Shown here: positions 8,902 to 17,161 of the stretch, in pieces
Position numbering within the stretch: the first letter of the stretch is position 1
How the letters are laid out: every line of letters begins with the position of its first letter
Assembly (NCBI GenBank): GCA_036272055.1
Contig: DATAZL010000053.1
Location: 124,001-188,000 of the forward strand
Direction: 5' to 3'
Length of the DNA stretch: 64,000 nt
From: DASZVB01 sp036272055
Lineage (GTDB): Bacteria > Myxococcota_A > Polyangia > Polyangiales > Polyangiaceae
Program-made: the position numbers and the translations under genes
Notes under the pieces: model-generated
Told to the model about the DNA's origin: nothing
Database searches by the model: none
The model's input: the letters and a program-made list of their open reading frames with translations, nothing else

Positions 8902-10146
8902 CTACGGCGCGCTCTCGCGCGGCTTCCGTATTATCGTCCTCTGCCGTGCGCGCGCGAGGTGCACCGCGAGGCGCCGGTAGAGCTCGCAAGCGAGTTGCCG
9001 GTCGGCTTTGCAGACCTCGTTGAAGTCGTCGGCGCGAAGACGGAGGAGACGCGAGCGCTCGGCGGCGGTGGGAAGCTCGCCGGTGACCGGCACGCTGACG
9101 AGCGACTCGGGGAAGAGCAGCGCGCCGACGGTGACGACCCGGTCGCCCTCGCAGCGGATCAGCCCGTCGAGGACGATGTACGCGACGAGATCGCTCGCGA
9201 CGACCTGCGGGACAAGCGCCCCTGCCTCGAACTCGATCTCGACGGCGGCGGCGAGCGCCGACATCACGGAGGGTAGCGGCATGTCGGCGAAGAGCGGCGC
9301 GAGCTGCGCGCGTTCCACGTCCTTGGCACGGAATCCGCGATCGTCATCGCTGCGACGCACGAAGCGGTCGGCTATCTCGATGACGAGGGCCGTCGCGTTG
9401 TCACGCCCGCGCTGCGCCACCCGGGCGACTAACGCGCGCGACGCGGCGTCCGCATTGCCGGTACGGAGCAGCTCGGCGAGCTCGCCCTCGCTGTCGATCT
9501 GGCCGTGTACGCCGTCGCTGCAGATGAGTAGCCGGTCGTTGCGACCGAGATCGACGAACAGCGTGTCGACGTCCACGTGCTCGGCGATGCCGACGGCGTT
9601 CATCAGGCGGCTCTGCCGGAGCCGGTTGTGTGCGCTGAGGACGCCGGTCGCCTTGAGCTTCTCGGCCTCGACGTGATCTTGCGTGAGCTGCAGCACGGCG
9701 CTCGGCCGCGCGAGGTAGACGCGCCCGTCACCGGCGTGCGCGATGAAAGCGTGATCGCGGGCGAGCCACACGACGTCGAGCGTCGTGCCCATGCCGGCGC
9801 GCGTGGGGTCCTGACGTCCCTCGTCGCGGATGCGCTCGTTCGCGTGCTCGATGGCGCGACGGAGGCGCTGGAGCACCTGGCGGCGCGTCTCGACGTTGGG
9901 GTCGCGCACGTAGGCTTCCATCGTCGACTGGGAGCGCGGCGAGCCGATCGATTTCCGGACCTCCTCGACCGCGAGGCGCGACGCGACCTCGCCGGCGGGG
10001 TGACCGCCCATGCCGTCCGCGACCGCGAAGAGCGCGAGCGCCGGATCGACGAGATGCGCGTCCTCGTTCGTGTCGCGGCTCCGGCCGATGTCCTCCTCGA
10101 CCTTGAAGGCGATGCGAAAGTCGAACCGGGGGACGATCTGCGCCAC
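8902..10146 (-). CDS. PP2C-type protein phosphatase with C-terminal cyclic-nucleotide-binding-like domain
   Basis: From GTG 10146 the protein has 414 residues; further upstream the frame would run into the divergent gene. PP2C motifs are all present: SRDTNEDAH, VADGMGGHPAGEVAS with metal-binding Asp44, GMGTTL, HAGDGRVYLA, ICSDGVHGQI and RDNATALVI. Residues from about 265 form a beta-rich segment (MSALAAAVEIEFEAGALVPQ, YIVLDGLIRCEGDRV) that resembles a degenerate cNMP-binding fold, with LYRRLAVHLARARQRT as the closing helix. It should remove phosphate from Ser/Thr residues placed by the many kinases of this genome. It lies 79 bases from the divergent tsaB, with a shared promoter region between. 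Confidence 0.85.
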   Translation of the reverse strand: MAQIVPRFDFRIAFKVEEDIGRSRDTNEDAHLVDPALALFAVADGMGGHPAGEVASRLAVEEVRKSIGSPRSQSTMEAYVRDPNVETRRQVLQRLRRAIEHANERIRDEGRQDPTRAGMGTTLDVVWLARDHAFIAHAGDGRVYLARPSAVLQLTQDHVEAEKLKATGVLSAHNRLRQSRLMNAVGIAEHVDVDTLFVDLGRNDRLLICSDGVHGQIDSEGELAELLRTGNADAASRALVARVAQRGRDNATALVIEIADRFVRRSDDDRGFRAKDVERAQLAPLFADMPLPSVMSALAAAVEIEFEAGALVPQVVASDLVAYIVLDGLIRCEGDRVVTVGALLFPESLVSVPVTGELPTAAERSRLLRLRADDFNEVCKADRQLACELYRRLAVHLARARQRTIIRKPRESAP

Positions 10147-10225
10147 GTCTCGCCAGCCTATGCCAAGCCGGGCGCTTCGGCGACTCCGACGCACTTCGTG
10201 CGTATTCCGTGGTACGAGCGGGCCC

Positions 10226-10897
10226 GTGCGCGTGCTCGGGATCGAAACGTCGTCGCGTCGCGGCACGGTCGCGCTGCTCGAGGACGACCGCGTCGTCGCG
10301 ACGCTCGCGACGGACGCGCCGGGGGGGCACGCTCCACACCTGCTCGGGCTCGTCGACCGAGCCCTCGCCGCCGCGGGGTGGCCGAAGACGTCGCTCGATC
10401 GCATTGCCGTCGGCACCGGGCCCGGCTCGTTCACCGGGATACGCGTCGGCATGGCGCTCGCTCAGGGCATCGCCCTCGGGCTCGAGCGGCCGGTGCTCGG
10501 CGTGGGCTCGCTCCGCGCGATGGCCCGCGCCGTCCCGAGCTCGACGTCGGGAGCGCGCTGCGCCGTCGTCGATGCGCGCCGTGACGAGCTCTTCTGCGCC
10601 GAATACGACGCCGGGAACGTCGAGCGCCGTCCGCCCATCGCGCTCCGTCGAGAAGCCGTCCCAGCGTGGCTCGCCGAAGCGGGACCACGCGTCGTCCTCG
10701 GCGAGCTCGCGCCGGCGCACGCGTCGGACGTCTTCCGGAGCGAGCTCACCGACCTGCCGCACGCCGTCGGCGTCGCCCTCGTCGCAGCGGCCCTCCCGCT
10801 CGACGGAGCCCTGCTCGAGGCCCAATACGTGCGTCCCGCCGACGCAATCCGCCCCAATCTCCCACGATCTCCGCTATCTTCGGGCGAAACCACATGA
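10226..10897 (+). CDS. tsaB: tRNA threonylcarbamoyladenosine biosynthesis protein TsaB
   Basis: A 223-residue protein starting VRVLGIETSS, the standard TsaB N-terminus of the ASKHA fold. It contains HAPHLLGLVDRALAAAG and VGTGPGSFTGIRVG, the signature that docks on TsaD. TsaB with TsaD and TsaE installs t6A37 on ANN-decoding tRNAs in the cytoplasm. GTG 10226 is the first in-frame start that gives this N-terminus; the upstream frame has no similarity. Its TGA overlaps the ATG of the Crp/Fnr regulator. Length is normal for the family. Confidence 0.9.
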   Translation: MRVLGIETSSRRGTVALLEDDRVVATLATDAPGGHAPHLLGLVDRALAAAGWPKTSLDRIAVGTGPGSFTGIRVGMALAQGIALGLERPVLGVGSLRAMARAVPSSTSGARCAVVDARRDELFCAEYDAGNVERRPPIALRREAVPAWLAEAGPRVVLGELAPAHASDVFRSELTDLPHAVGVALVAAALPLDGALLEAQYVRPADAIRPNLPRSPLSSGETT

Positions 10898-11601
10898 GCA
10901 CCGAGGCCGGGCCCGACGAGGGGCGTCCCCTGTCGCGCTACCTCCGCCGGTTCAAGGCGGGAGAGGTGATCTTCGAGGCCGGCACGCCGTCGACCGAGGC
11001 CTACCTGCTCCAGGAAGGCCGGGCCCGGCTGATCAAGCGCGCCGGGTCCCGGGAGCGGAGCCTGCGCGTCGTGCGTCCGGGGGACCTCTTCGGAGAATAT
11101 GCCCTGGTTTCGGGCACTCCCCGCTCCTCGACCGCCGTCGCCCTGGTCGATTCGGCAGCCCTCGGCCTCGACCTCGAGACGTTCGAGCACGTCCTGACGA
11201 GCAACCCGACCCTGGGCCTCAGGATCGTGCAGCAGCTCGTCAAGCGCCTGCGCGACGCCGACGACCAGATCGAGCTCTTGATGCTCCGCGATTCGCAGGT
11301 GAAAATCGCGGCGGCCCTGCTCCAGCTCGGCCACGAAGCCGCGAGGAGCCGCCCGGAGGACGTGGAGTCCGTCGTACTCTCCGTTTCCCCGATGGAACTC
11401 TCGGCGCGAGTCGGCCTCGACGTTGAAACCGTGAAGCGGAACGTGCAGACGCTCCGCCAGAGCGGGCACCTCGTCATCGAGAGCGAGCAGATCCAGATCC
11501 ACGATCTCGAGGGCCTCCGCGAGCTCCGCCGGCTCCTCGAGATGAAAGAGGAAATCGCCGGAGTGAACGAAGCGGGTCGCACGAGCCGGAGGCAGGATTG
11601 A
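10894..11601 (+). CDS. Crp/Fnr-family transcriptional regulator
   Basis: A 235-residue protein with an N-terminal cyclic-nucleotide-binding-like domain (FKAGEVIFEAGTPSTEAYLL, RPGDLFGEYALVSGTPRSST) and a C-terminal winged helix (MELSARVGLDVETVKRNVQT, LVIESEQIQIHDLEGLRELR). The GE-x-ALVSG-x-PR-x-ST stretch resembles the phosphate-binding cassette of CRP, so a nucleotide ligand is possible. There are no Fnr-type Cys ligands. It overlaps tsaB at the start and the TPR lipoprotein at the stop (TTGA), so it sits inside a compact operon. Targets are unknown. Confidence 0.85.
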   Translation: MSTEAGPDEGRPLSRYLRRFKAGEVIFEAGTPSTEAYLLQEGRARLIKRAGSRERSLRVVRPGDLFGEYALVSGTPRSSTAVALVDSAALGLDLETFEHVLTSNPTLGLRIVQQLVKRLRDADDQIELLMLRDSQVKIAAALLQLGHEAARSRPEDVESVVLSVSPMELSARVGLDVETVKRNVQTLRQSGHLVIESEQIQIHDLEGLRELRRLLEMKEEIAGVNEAGRTSRRQD

Positions 11602-12407
11602 GGCGGCTCGGGGTGGGGCTCGTCGCGCTCGGCTGCCTGGCCGCGAGCGCCTGTCGCTCGAACAGCAGCGCGAACACGGGCATGCCGGCGCAGGATCCGG
11701 AGCGTCAAAGCGTTGCCGAACACGACATCGCGACGGACCTCTGGCTACGCCGGAACGAGCCGCGGCTCGCGCTCGGTCACGCCCTGAAGGCCGTCGAGTT
11801 GAACGACGAGAACGCCGAGGCCGAGCACCTGGTCGCGCTGCTCTACCTCGATTTCTGCAGGCGGAGCGTCGACGAGTGCCGGCTGAAGGACGCCGAGAAG
11901 TACGCAAAGAAGGCGGTCGACGTGAAGCCCGATTTTCGCGAGGCGAAGAACACGCTCGGCGTCATCCTGGTGCACGAGAAGAAGTACGACGATGCCATCG
12001 CCGTCCTGCACCCCCTTGCCGAGGACATCCTCTACCAAACCCCCGAAAATGCCTGGGGAAATCTCGGTTGGGCCTACCTCGAAAAGGGCGATCTCGACCG
12101 CGCCATCGAGGCGCTCCGGAGGAGCGTCGCCGCGCAGCCGGACTTCTGCGTCGGAAATTTCCGGCTCGGGCTCGCCTACGAACGCAAACAATCCCCGGCC
12201 GCCGCCGTCGAGGCGTATACGCGCGCGGTTGAAACCGATCAGCCGAGCTGCAAAGGCCTCCAGGACGCGTACGACGGACGCGCGCGGGCGATGATGCGGC
12301 TCGGCCGTTCGGAGGACGCGCGAAGCGACCTCGAGCGTTGTGTTCAGCTTGATAAGAGCACGGCGGCTGGAAGAGAATGCACCGCGTTACTAGGGAAGCT
12401 GAAGTAA
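11598..12407 (+). CDS. PilF/PilW/Tgl-like TPR lipoprotein
   Basis: A 269-residue lipoprotein. It starts at TTG, which overlaps the previous stop and has GGAGG five bases upstream, so the rare start codon is credible. The signal peptide ends LAASAC. About five TPR units follow (AEHLVALLYLDF, AKNTLGVILVHEKKYDDAI, AWGNLGWAYLEKGDLDRAI, VGNFRLGLAYERKQSPAA, DGRARAMMRLGRSEDA). PilF/PilW proteins, called Tgl in Myxococcus, are outer-membrane pilotins that help assemble the PilQ secretin of type IV pili. The TPR count, lipoprotein start and NLGWAYLEKGD block fit that family; other TPR lipoproteins cannot be ruled out. Confidence 0.65.
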   Translation: MRRLGVGLVALGCLAASACRSNSSANTGMPAQDPERQSVAEHDIATDLWLRRNEPRLALGHALKAVELNDENAEAEHLVALLYLDFCRRSVDECRLKDAEKYAKKAVDVKPDFREAKNTLGVILVHEKKYDDAIAVLHPLAEDILYQTPENAWGNLGWAYLEKGDLDRAIEALRRSVAAQPDFCVGNFRLGLAYERKQSPAAAVEAYTRAVETDQPSCKGLQDAYDGRARAMMRLGRSEDARSDLERCVQLDKSTAAGRECTALLGKLK

Positions 12408-12410
12408 GCG

Positions 12411-12839
12411 ATGGAACCCGTCGGGCAGTTTTTGCGTCGTCGCCGCGAAGAGCGGCAGATGAGCGTCGAAGAGATCGCTCGGTCGACGCGCGTGCCGATG
12501 GACAGCGTGACGCGCATCGAGGCCGATCAGTTCGACGAGCTGCCGGGCGAGGTGTTCGTGCGGGGCTTTCTCAAGTCGTACGCGCGTGCCGTCGGTGTTC
12601 CGCCGGAGGACGTCCTCGCGCGCTACACCGCGAGCCGTCGCGTCGCCTGGGTGACGCCGCTGCCGATCGCCGCGCCGGCCAAGCCCGCCAGGAGCCGGCG
12701 CTTCGGCGTGGCCATCGCGTTCGTGCTGCTGCTCATCCTGTTCACGCTCGCCCTCAGCATCGTGCTGAAGCCGCGCGGCCACGACATGCCGCAAGAGCTG
12801 TCGTCGGTGGCAGCGTCCGGGCCGACGCGCGTCGCGTGA
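12411..12839 (+). CDS. RodZ-like helix-turn-helix membrane protein (short)
   Basis: A 142-residue protein. Residues 1-70 form a cytoplasmic HTH_25-type domain (VGQFLRRRREERQMSVEEIA, DQFDELPGEVFVRGFLKSYA) as in RodZ. A basic stretch and one membrane helix (about 100-118, VAIAFVLLLILFTLALSIVL) follow, with a periplasmic tail of only about 20 residues. RodZ links MreB to the wall-synthesis machinery; this version lacks the large periplasmic domain, so it may instead be one of the short RodZ-like adaptors. Only 3 bases separate it from the pilotin-like gene, and its stop overlaps recO. Confidence 0.75.
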   Translation: MEPVGQFLRRRREERQMSVEEIARSTRVPMDSVTRIEADQFDELPGEVFVRGFLKSYARAVGVPPEDVLARYTASRRVAWVTPLPIAAPAKPARSRRFGVAIAFVLLLILFTLALSIVLKPRGHDMPQELSSVAASGPTRVA

Positions 12840-13540
12840 GTCGCGCGCGGTCGACGCGTCCCTCTCACCGCACTCGAGCGTTCCTTCTCCGCCGCACGGA
12901 GCACGGCGAGAGCGATCTCGTGCTCGCGCTCTTCACCGAGTCGCTCGGGCGCATTCCGGCGCTCGGGCGCGGCGCGCGCCGGAGCCAGAAGCGATTCGGC
13001 GGCGCGCTCGAGCCGTTCCACACCCTCTTCGTCGACGTGGACGAGCCAGGGAGCGGCGAGCTCTACCTCCTGCGCGAGGCGAGCATCGCGACGATGCGCC
13101 CGACCCTGACCAGCGACCTGTCGCGGATGGACACCGCCGGCCGCGCGCTCTCGTGGGTACGGACCGCGGCGCCGCCGCGCCACGTCGAGCCCGGCGTGTG
13201 GCAGGTCGTCGAGCAGCTCATGGATCGCCTCGACGACGTGGCGCAGACGAACCCGCGTCTCGTCCTCGCCGAGGAGGGGTTGCGACTCCTCGCGGCGTTC
13301 GGCTGGGGGCTCGAGCTGTCGCGGTGCGTGCGCTGCGGGCGCGAGTGTGAGCCGGGCCGCACGGCGATGGTGGATCCCGAGCGCGGCGGGCTCGTATGCC
13401 GCGCCTGCGGCGGCGCGCATTTCCGCTTGAAGGGCGCGGCCCGAGCACGGGTCGCCGCGGGTGCGCTCGCCGCGGAAGACGTCGACGTCGCGCTCGACCT
13501 CGTGGAGCGGGCGCTCCGCGCTCACGTCGGGGTCGTGTGA
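12836..13540 (+). CDS. recO: DNA repair protein RecO
   Basis: A 234-residue protein starting at a GTG that overlaps the previous TGA. The N-terminal OB-fold is visible as RTRAFLLRRTEHGESDLVLA and FTESLGRIPALGRGARRSQ. The central helical region is followed by CVRCGRECEP and GGLVCRACGG, a four-Cys zinc site typical of RecO. RecO with RecR loads RecA on SSB-coated single strands in the RecFOR gap-repair pathway. Length and domain order are normal. Its stop overlaps the murJ start. Confidence 0.9.
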   Translation: MSRARSTRPSHRTRAFLLRRTEHGESDLVLALFTESLGRIPALGRGARRSQKRFGGALEPFHTLFVDVDEPGSGELYLLREASIATMRPTLTSDLSRMDTAGRALSWVRTAAPPRHVEPGVWQVVEQLMDRLDDVAQTNPRLVLAEEGLRLLAAFGWGLELSRCVRCGRECEPGRTAMVDPERGGLVCRACGGAHFRLKGAARARVAAGALAAEDVDVALDLVERALRAHVGVV

Positions 13541-15132
13541 CGCAGCTCGGCGGCGACGTGGTGGCCGCGCGCGCCGCCGAACGACGCGATCTCACCTCGC
13601 GCGCCGGCATCGTCGCGGCGGGCACCCTCGTGAGCCGCATCCTCGGGCTCGGGCGCGAGGTCGTGCTCGCGGGCATGTTCAGCCGCGCCGCGACCGACGC
13701 CTTCACCGTCGCGTTCACGATACCGAACACCCTCCGCCAGCTTCTCGCCGAGGGTGCGGTGCAGACCGCCGTCCTTCCCGTGCTCGCGAAGACCCGCGAG
13801 CACGAGGGCGAGGACGCGGCAAAGCGCTTCTTCGCCGCGGCGCGCGGTCTGTCGCTCATCGTGCTCGCCGCCGTGAGCGTCCTCGGCGTCGTGTTCGCGC
13901 CGTTCCTCGTCGGCCTCTTCGCCGGCGACGCCGACGTGATCCCGGGGCAGCTCGAGCGCACGACGCTCCTCACGCGCTGGGTGTTTCCGTACATCTTCTT
14001 CATGGGGACGGCGGCGCTCGGCGCCGCGGCGCTCAACTCCGCGAAGCGCTTCGCCGTCACCGCTTTCGCCCCGGCGCTGCTCAACGTCTCGTGCATCGCG
14101 TTCGCGCTGCTCTTGCCGCACTGGGTCACGTCGCAGGGCTACGAGCCGGTGCTCACCATGGCGCTCGGCGCGCTCGTCGGCGGCGTGCTCCAGGTGATCG
14201 CGCAGTGGCCGGCGCTCCAGAGCATCGGCTATCTCGCGCGACCGCGTCTCGATCTGTCGCACCCCGGGGTGCGCGAGGCCCTCAAGCGCATGGTGCCGAC
14301 GCTCTTCGGGCTCGGCATCTACTTCATCGACGTGCTCCTCGCGCGCCGTTTTCTCTCGGGACTCGGTCTGGGCCCGCAGACGTACTTCGCCTTCGCGCTC
14401 CGGCTCTGCGATTTCCCGCAGGGGATCTTCGTGATGGCGATCCAGACCGCGGCCCTGCCGAGCCTCGCGCTCCTCGCCGCGCGCCGCGACCGTGAAGGGC
14501 TCGAAGCGACTTACGCATTCGGCGTTCGCCTGACGCTCTTCGTCGCGATCACCGCGACGGTGATGCTGATGACGCTCTCCGAGCCCATCGTCGCGCTCAT
14601 CTTCCAGCGCGGGCACTTCGACGCACACGCCACCCACGAGACGGCGCGAGCTCTCTTCGCGCAAGCCGCGGGCATCTGGATGGTCGCCATCGTGCGGCAG
14701 CTCGTTGCGGTGTACTTCGCTTGCGGCGATACCCGGACGCCGGTCATCGTCTCGTTCTTCGATTTCGTCGCGTTCGTCGTCTTCGCGCTTCTCCTGCGCG
14801 ACAGGTTCGGGCACGTCGGGATCGGGATGGCCGTGACCGGCTCGTCCGCCGTGCAGCTCACGCTCCTCTGGTGGCGGCTCGGAAAGCACCTCGACAGCCG
14901 TCGCTTCGCGGAAATAGCGCGCTCCGCGGCGCGCACGCTCGGGGCATCGCTCATCGCCGCCGTCATCGCGACCTTCGTCGTGAAGGCACTCGAACGCGCC
15001 GTCTCCGGCCACCTCGTACCGGGCCTCGGCGGCGCGCTCACCTTCATGGCGGTTTTTCTGGGCGCCGCCCTGATCCTGCGCAGCGAAGAGCTATCGTCAG
15101 TGCTTGCCGCCGTCCGCCGACGTCGCGCGTGA
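13537..15132 (+). CDS. murJ: Lipid II flippase MurJ
   Basis: A 531-residue polytopic membrane protein of the MOP superfamily (MviN/MurJ). Evidence: SRAGIVAAGTLVSRILGLGR at the start, AFTVAFTIPNTLRQLLAEGA and ARRFLSGLGLGPQTYFAFAL, with about 14 hydrophobic segments. MurJ flips lipid II across the inner membrane for peptidoglycan synthesis. The start is GTG 13537, overlapping the recO stop. The stop region contains an inverted repeat (about 15124-15137 with 15160-15173) that could act as a terminator. Confidence 0.92.
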   Translation: MTQLGGDVVAARAAERRDLTSRAGIVAAGTLVSRILGLGREVVLAGMFSRAATDAFTVAFTIPNTLRQLLAEGAVQTAVLPVLAKTREHEGEDAAKRFFAAARGLSLIVLAAVSVLGVVFAPFLVGLFAGDADVIPGQLERTTLLTRWVFPYIFFMGTAALGAAALNSAKRFAVTAFAPALLNVSCIAFALLLPHWVTSQGYEPVLTMALGALVGGVLQVIAQWPALQSIGYLARPRLDLSHPGVREALKRMVPTLFGLGIYFIDVLLARRFLSGLGLGPQTYFAFALRLCDFPQGIFVMAIQTAALPSLALLAARRDREGLEATYAFGVRLTLFVAITATVMLMTLSEPIVALIFQRGHFDAHATHETARALFAQAAGIWMVAIVRQLVAVYFACGDTRTPVIVSFFDFVAFVVFALLLRDRFGHVGIGMAVTGSSAVQLTLLWWRLGKHLDSRRFAEIARSAARTLGASLIAAVIATFVVKALERAVSGHLVPGLGGALTFMAVFLGAALILRSEELSSVLAAVRRRRA

Positions 15133-15213
15133 GCGGGGAGCCGTGGTCCGACCGAGCGACCGCTCACCGCGCGCGTCTCGCCCTTCGCGTCCGTTTCATA
15201 CGCCCGTTCTCAC

Positions 15214-15257
15214 GGAAAAATGGCGATGTACTCGCGAGGTACACCGCAATTTTTTCC
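15214..15257. repeat. Long imperfect hairpin element, copy 2
   Basis: Left arm GGAAAAATGGCG (15214-15225) and right arm CGCAATTTTTTCC (15245-15257) pair imperfectly. Between them ATGTAC and GTACAC pair around TCGCGAG. Sequence and fold match the element at 1507-1557, including the A5/T5 runs, GCG/CGC pairs and nested GTAC pairs. It lies between the convergent murJ and esterase genes. Confidence 0.65.
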
Positions 15258-15385
15258 TCGAGACCCCACTAACGAACCGGGAAGGCTGGCCTCCTCAGAT
15301 TCCGGTGAAACTGACGTTTCCGCCCGCAGGCGTGCCGCCGACGTCCACGTCGCGAAGGGCTAAACCCAAACCACGTGCAAGCAGC

Positions 15386-16315
15386 TCACATCGGCGGGGT
15401 GAGCGTGCAGTACGAGGGGAAGCCCGCGGGGAGGGCGTTCTTGTACGGCGAGGGGTTGGTTCCCCAGGGGTGGTCGAAGAAGAACTGCACGACGCTCGCG
15501 CCGGCGGCGGGCGGGAGCGAATGCCCTCCCCCGTGGTTGCACTCGAACGCGAAGTGTCCGGCGGCGGTGAGCGCCTGGTAGTACATCTTGCTCGAATCCT
15601 GGAAGTTCAGGACGAGCATGTCGTTGGCGCCTCCGAAGAGGATCATCGCCGGGAAGAGGTTCGACGGGTTCGCGAACATCCCGGTGCCGCCGCCGGAGAA
15701 CGTCGCGACGCTCGCGAGATACGTGGAGCGCGTGTAGCTCGCGTCCGCTGCGAAGAGCCCCCCGGCGCTGAACCCGACGACGTGGATGTGCTTCGCGTCG
15801 ATGCCGACCTTCGACTTCGCGCAGCCGATGATGTCGTCCATCAGCTGGTAGTCGGTATTGATGTCCGTGTCCTGGATCCACGGGAACACGCCCATGTTGT
15901 CGTGCACCGGCGCGATGACCATGCCGCCCGCGTCGGTGACGTGCTTCACGCCGTCGGCGGTGAGCGCCGTCTGTGCCTCTGCCGGAGTGCCGAGCGTCCC
16001 GTAGAAGTAAAAGACGATGGGGCCGTCCTTGGCGGCGGCCGCGGCGTCGTCGATGTAGATCTGGAACTGACGATCGACGCCGCTCGAGTTGATGGTCGTC
16101 ATGCCGGCGTGGAACTCCGGGCAGACCGCCGCGGCGGCAGGCAGCACGGGGTCGCTCGCCGAACCGTTTCCGGTCCCCGCGGTACCGGCGCTGCCGCCAG
16201 CGCCCGCACCGCCGGCGCCGTCGGCATTTCCCCCACCGCCGTCGCTGCCGCACGCGGGCAGGAACAGGGCCATCGAGAGGGCGCTCGTGAAGGCGCAGAC
16301 GAGTCGTGCAAGCAT
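15386..16315 (-). CDS. PHB-depolymerase/feruloyl-esterase-like lipoprotein (alpha/beta hydrolase)
   Basis: ATG 16315 is chosen: it begins MLARLVCAFTSALSMALF and gives a lipobox LPAC; the earlier in-frame ATG at 16450 would add a non-signal N-terminus. The protein has 309 residues. After a Gly/Ala linker comes an alpha/beta hydrolase with the nucleophile elbow GFSAGGLFAAD, a likely acid in GGANDMLVLNF and the catalytic His in CNHGGGHSLP. This arrangement matches the LpqC / poly(3-hydroxybutyrate) depolymerase-type esterases that act on extracellular polymers or feruloyl esters. It stands alone, convergent with murJ. Confidence 0.75.
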   Translation of the reverse strand: MLARLVCAFTSALSMALFLPACGSDGGGGNADGAGGAGAGGSAGTAGTGNGSASDPVLPAAAAVCPEFHAGMTTINSSGVDRQFQIYIDDAAAAAKDGPIVFYFYGTLGTPAEAQTALTADGVKHVTDAGGMVIAPVHDNMGVFPWIQDTDINTDYQLMDDIIGCAKSKVGIDAKHIHVVGFSAGGLFAADASYTRSTYLASVATFSGGGTGMFANPSNLFPAMILFGGANDMLVLNFQDSSKMYYQALTAAGHFAFECNHGGGHSLPPAAGASVVQFFFDHPWGTNPSPYKNALPAGFPSYCTLTPPM

Positions 16316-16474
16316 TTGAAATGACCTCTGAATACGTGGAGCTCGGGCTCGCGTCGAACGCGGAAGGCAACCGGCGGGGGTACGGCCCCGCGGCCGAAAC
16401 ACTGACCTCGTGCTCGCCGAAATGCAATCGCCGAGCACCGCCACGTTCACCGCGAGGCGCTATAAGCAGCACCC

Positions 16475-17161
16475 ATGCCGTCCAGTGTCAGCGCCGGTCA
16501 ACGCGTCGTCGAAGCGCGCTTCGTCGCGAGCGCGCCCGAGGCGCGATTGCTCCCGCCGCCCACCGGCGTCGAGGTCGCCTTCGCCGGCCGCTCCAACGTC
16601 GGCAAGAGCACGCTGCTCAATGCGCTCCTCGAGCGTAAGGGGCTCGCAAGAACGAGCGGCACGCCGGGCTGCACGCGGGAGCTCATCGTCTTCGAGGCGA
16701 AGGCGATCGACGGCGCGATCGTCACCCTCGTCGATCTGCCGGGCTACGGCTACGCGAAGCGCTCCAAGACGGAGCGCTCCGCGTGGGCGGAGCTCGTCGA
16801 GGACTATCTGCGCGGCAGACCGACGCTCACCGCGGTCATCGTGCTCGTCGACATCCGTCGCGGCGTCGAGGACGACGATCGCGACGTGCTGGAGCTCATC
16901 GCGGCGCCTCCGCTCGTGTCACGTCGTCCGGTCTCCGCACTGCTCGTCGCGACGAAGCTCGATAAGCTCCCGGTCTCGGCGCGAAAGCCCGCGCTCGCGC
17001 GGCTCGCCAAGGATTTCAACGCGCGCGTCGCAGGGTTCTCCGCGGACGATCATACGTCGCACGCGAACCTCTGGCGCGAGGTGCGGCGCCTGGCCGGGAT
17101 CCCTCAGGGCGTCGCGTCGGCGGATTCTCCGCCGTTGAGCTCGCGCTCGCAGTCCCCGTAG
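16475..17161 (+). CDS. engB: Ribosome-biogenesis GTPase EngB (YsxC/YihA)
   Basis: A 228-residue TRAFAC GTPase. The G1 loop is GRSNVGKSTLLNA, G2 is TSGTPGCTRE, G3 is DLPGYGYAKRSKTE (the GYGYA extension is diagnostic for EngB) and G4 is ATKLDKL. EngB assists late assembly of the large ribosomal subunit. The C-terminus runs about 20 residues beyond the usual end and overlaps the next, convergent gene by 58 bases. Confidence 0.92.
   Translation: MPSSVSAGQRVVEARFVASAPEARLLPPPTGVEVAFAGRSNVGKSTLLNALLERKGLARTSGTPGCTRELIVFEAKAIDGAIVTLVDLPGYGYAKRSKTERSAWAELVEDYLRGRPTLTAVIVLVDIRRGVEDDDRDVLELIAAPPLVSRRPVSALLVATKLDKLPVSARKPALARLAKDFNARVAGFSADDHTSHANLWREVRRLAGIPQGVASADSPPLSSRSQSP

Noticed and set aside
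8591..8989. Several short frames in the tandem-repeat array
   Set aside because: They only read the DNA repeat in different frames; no SD and no family.
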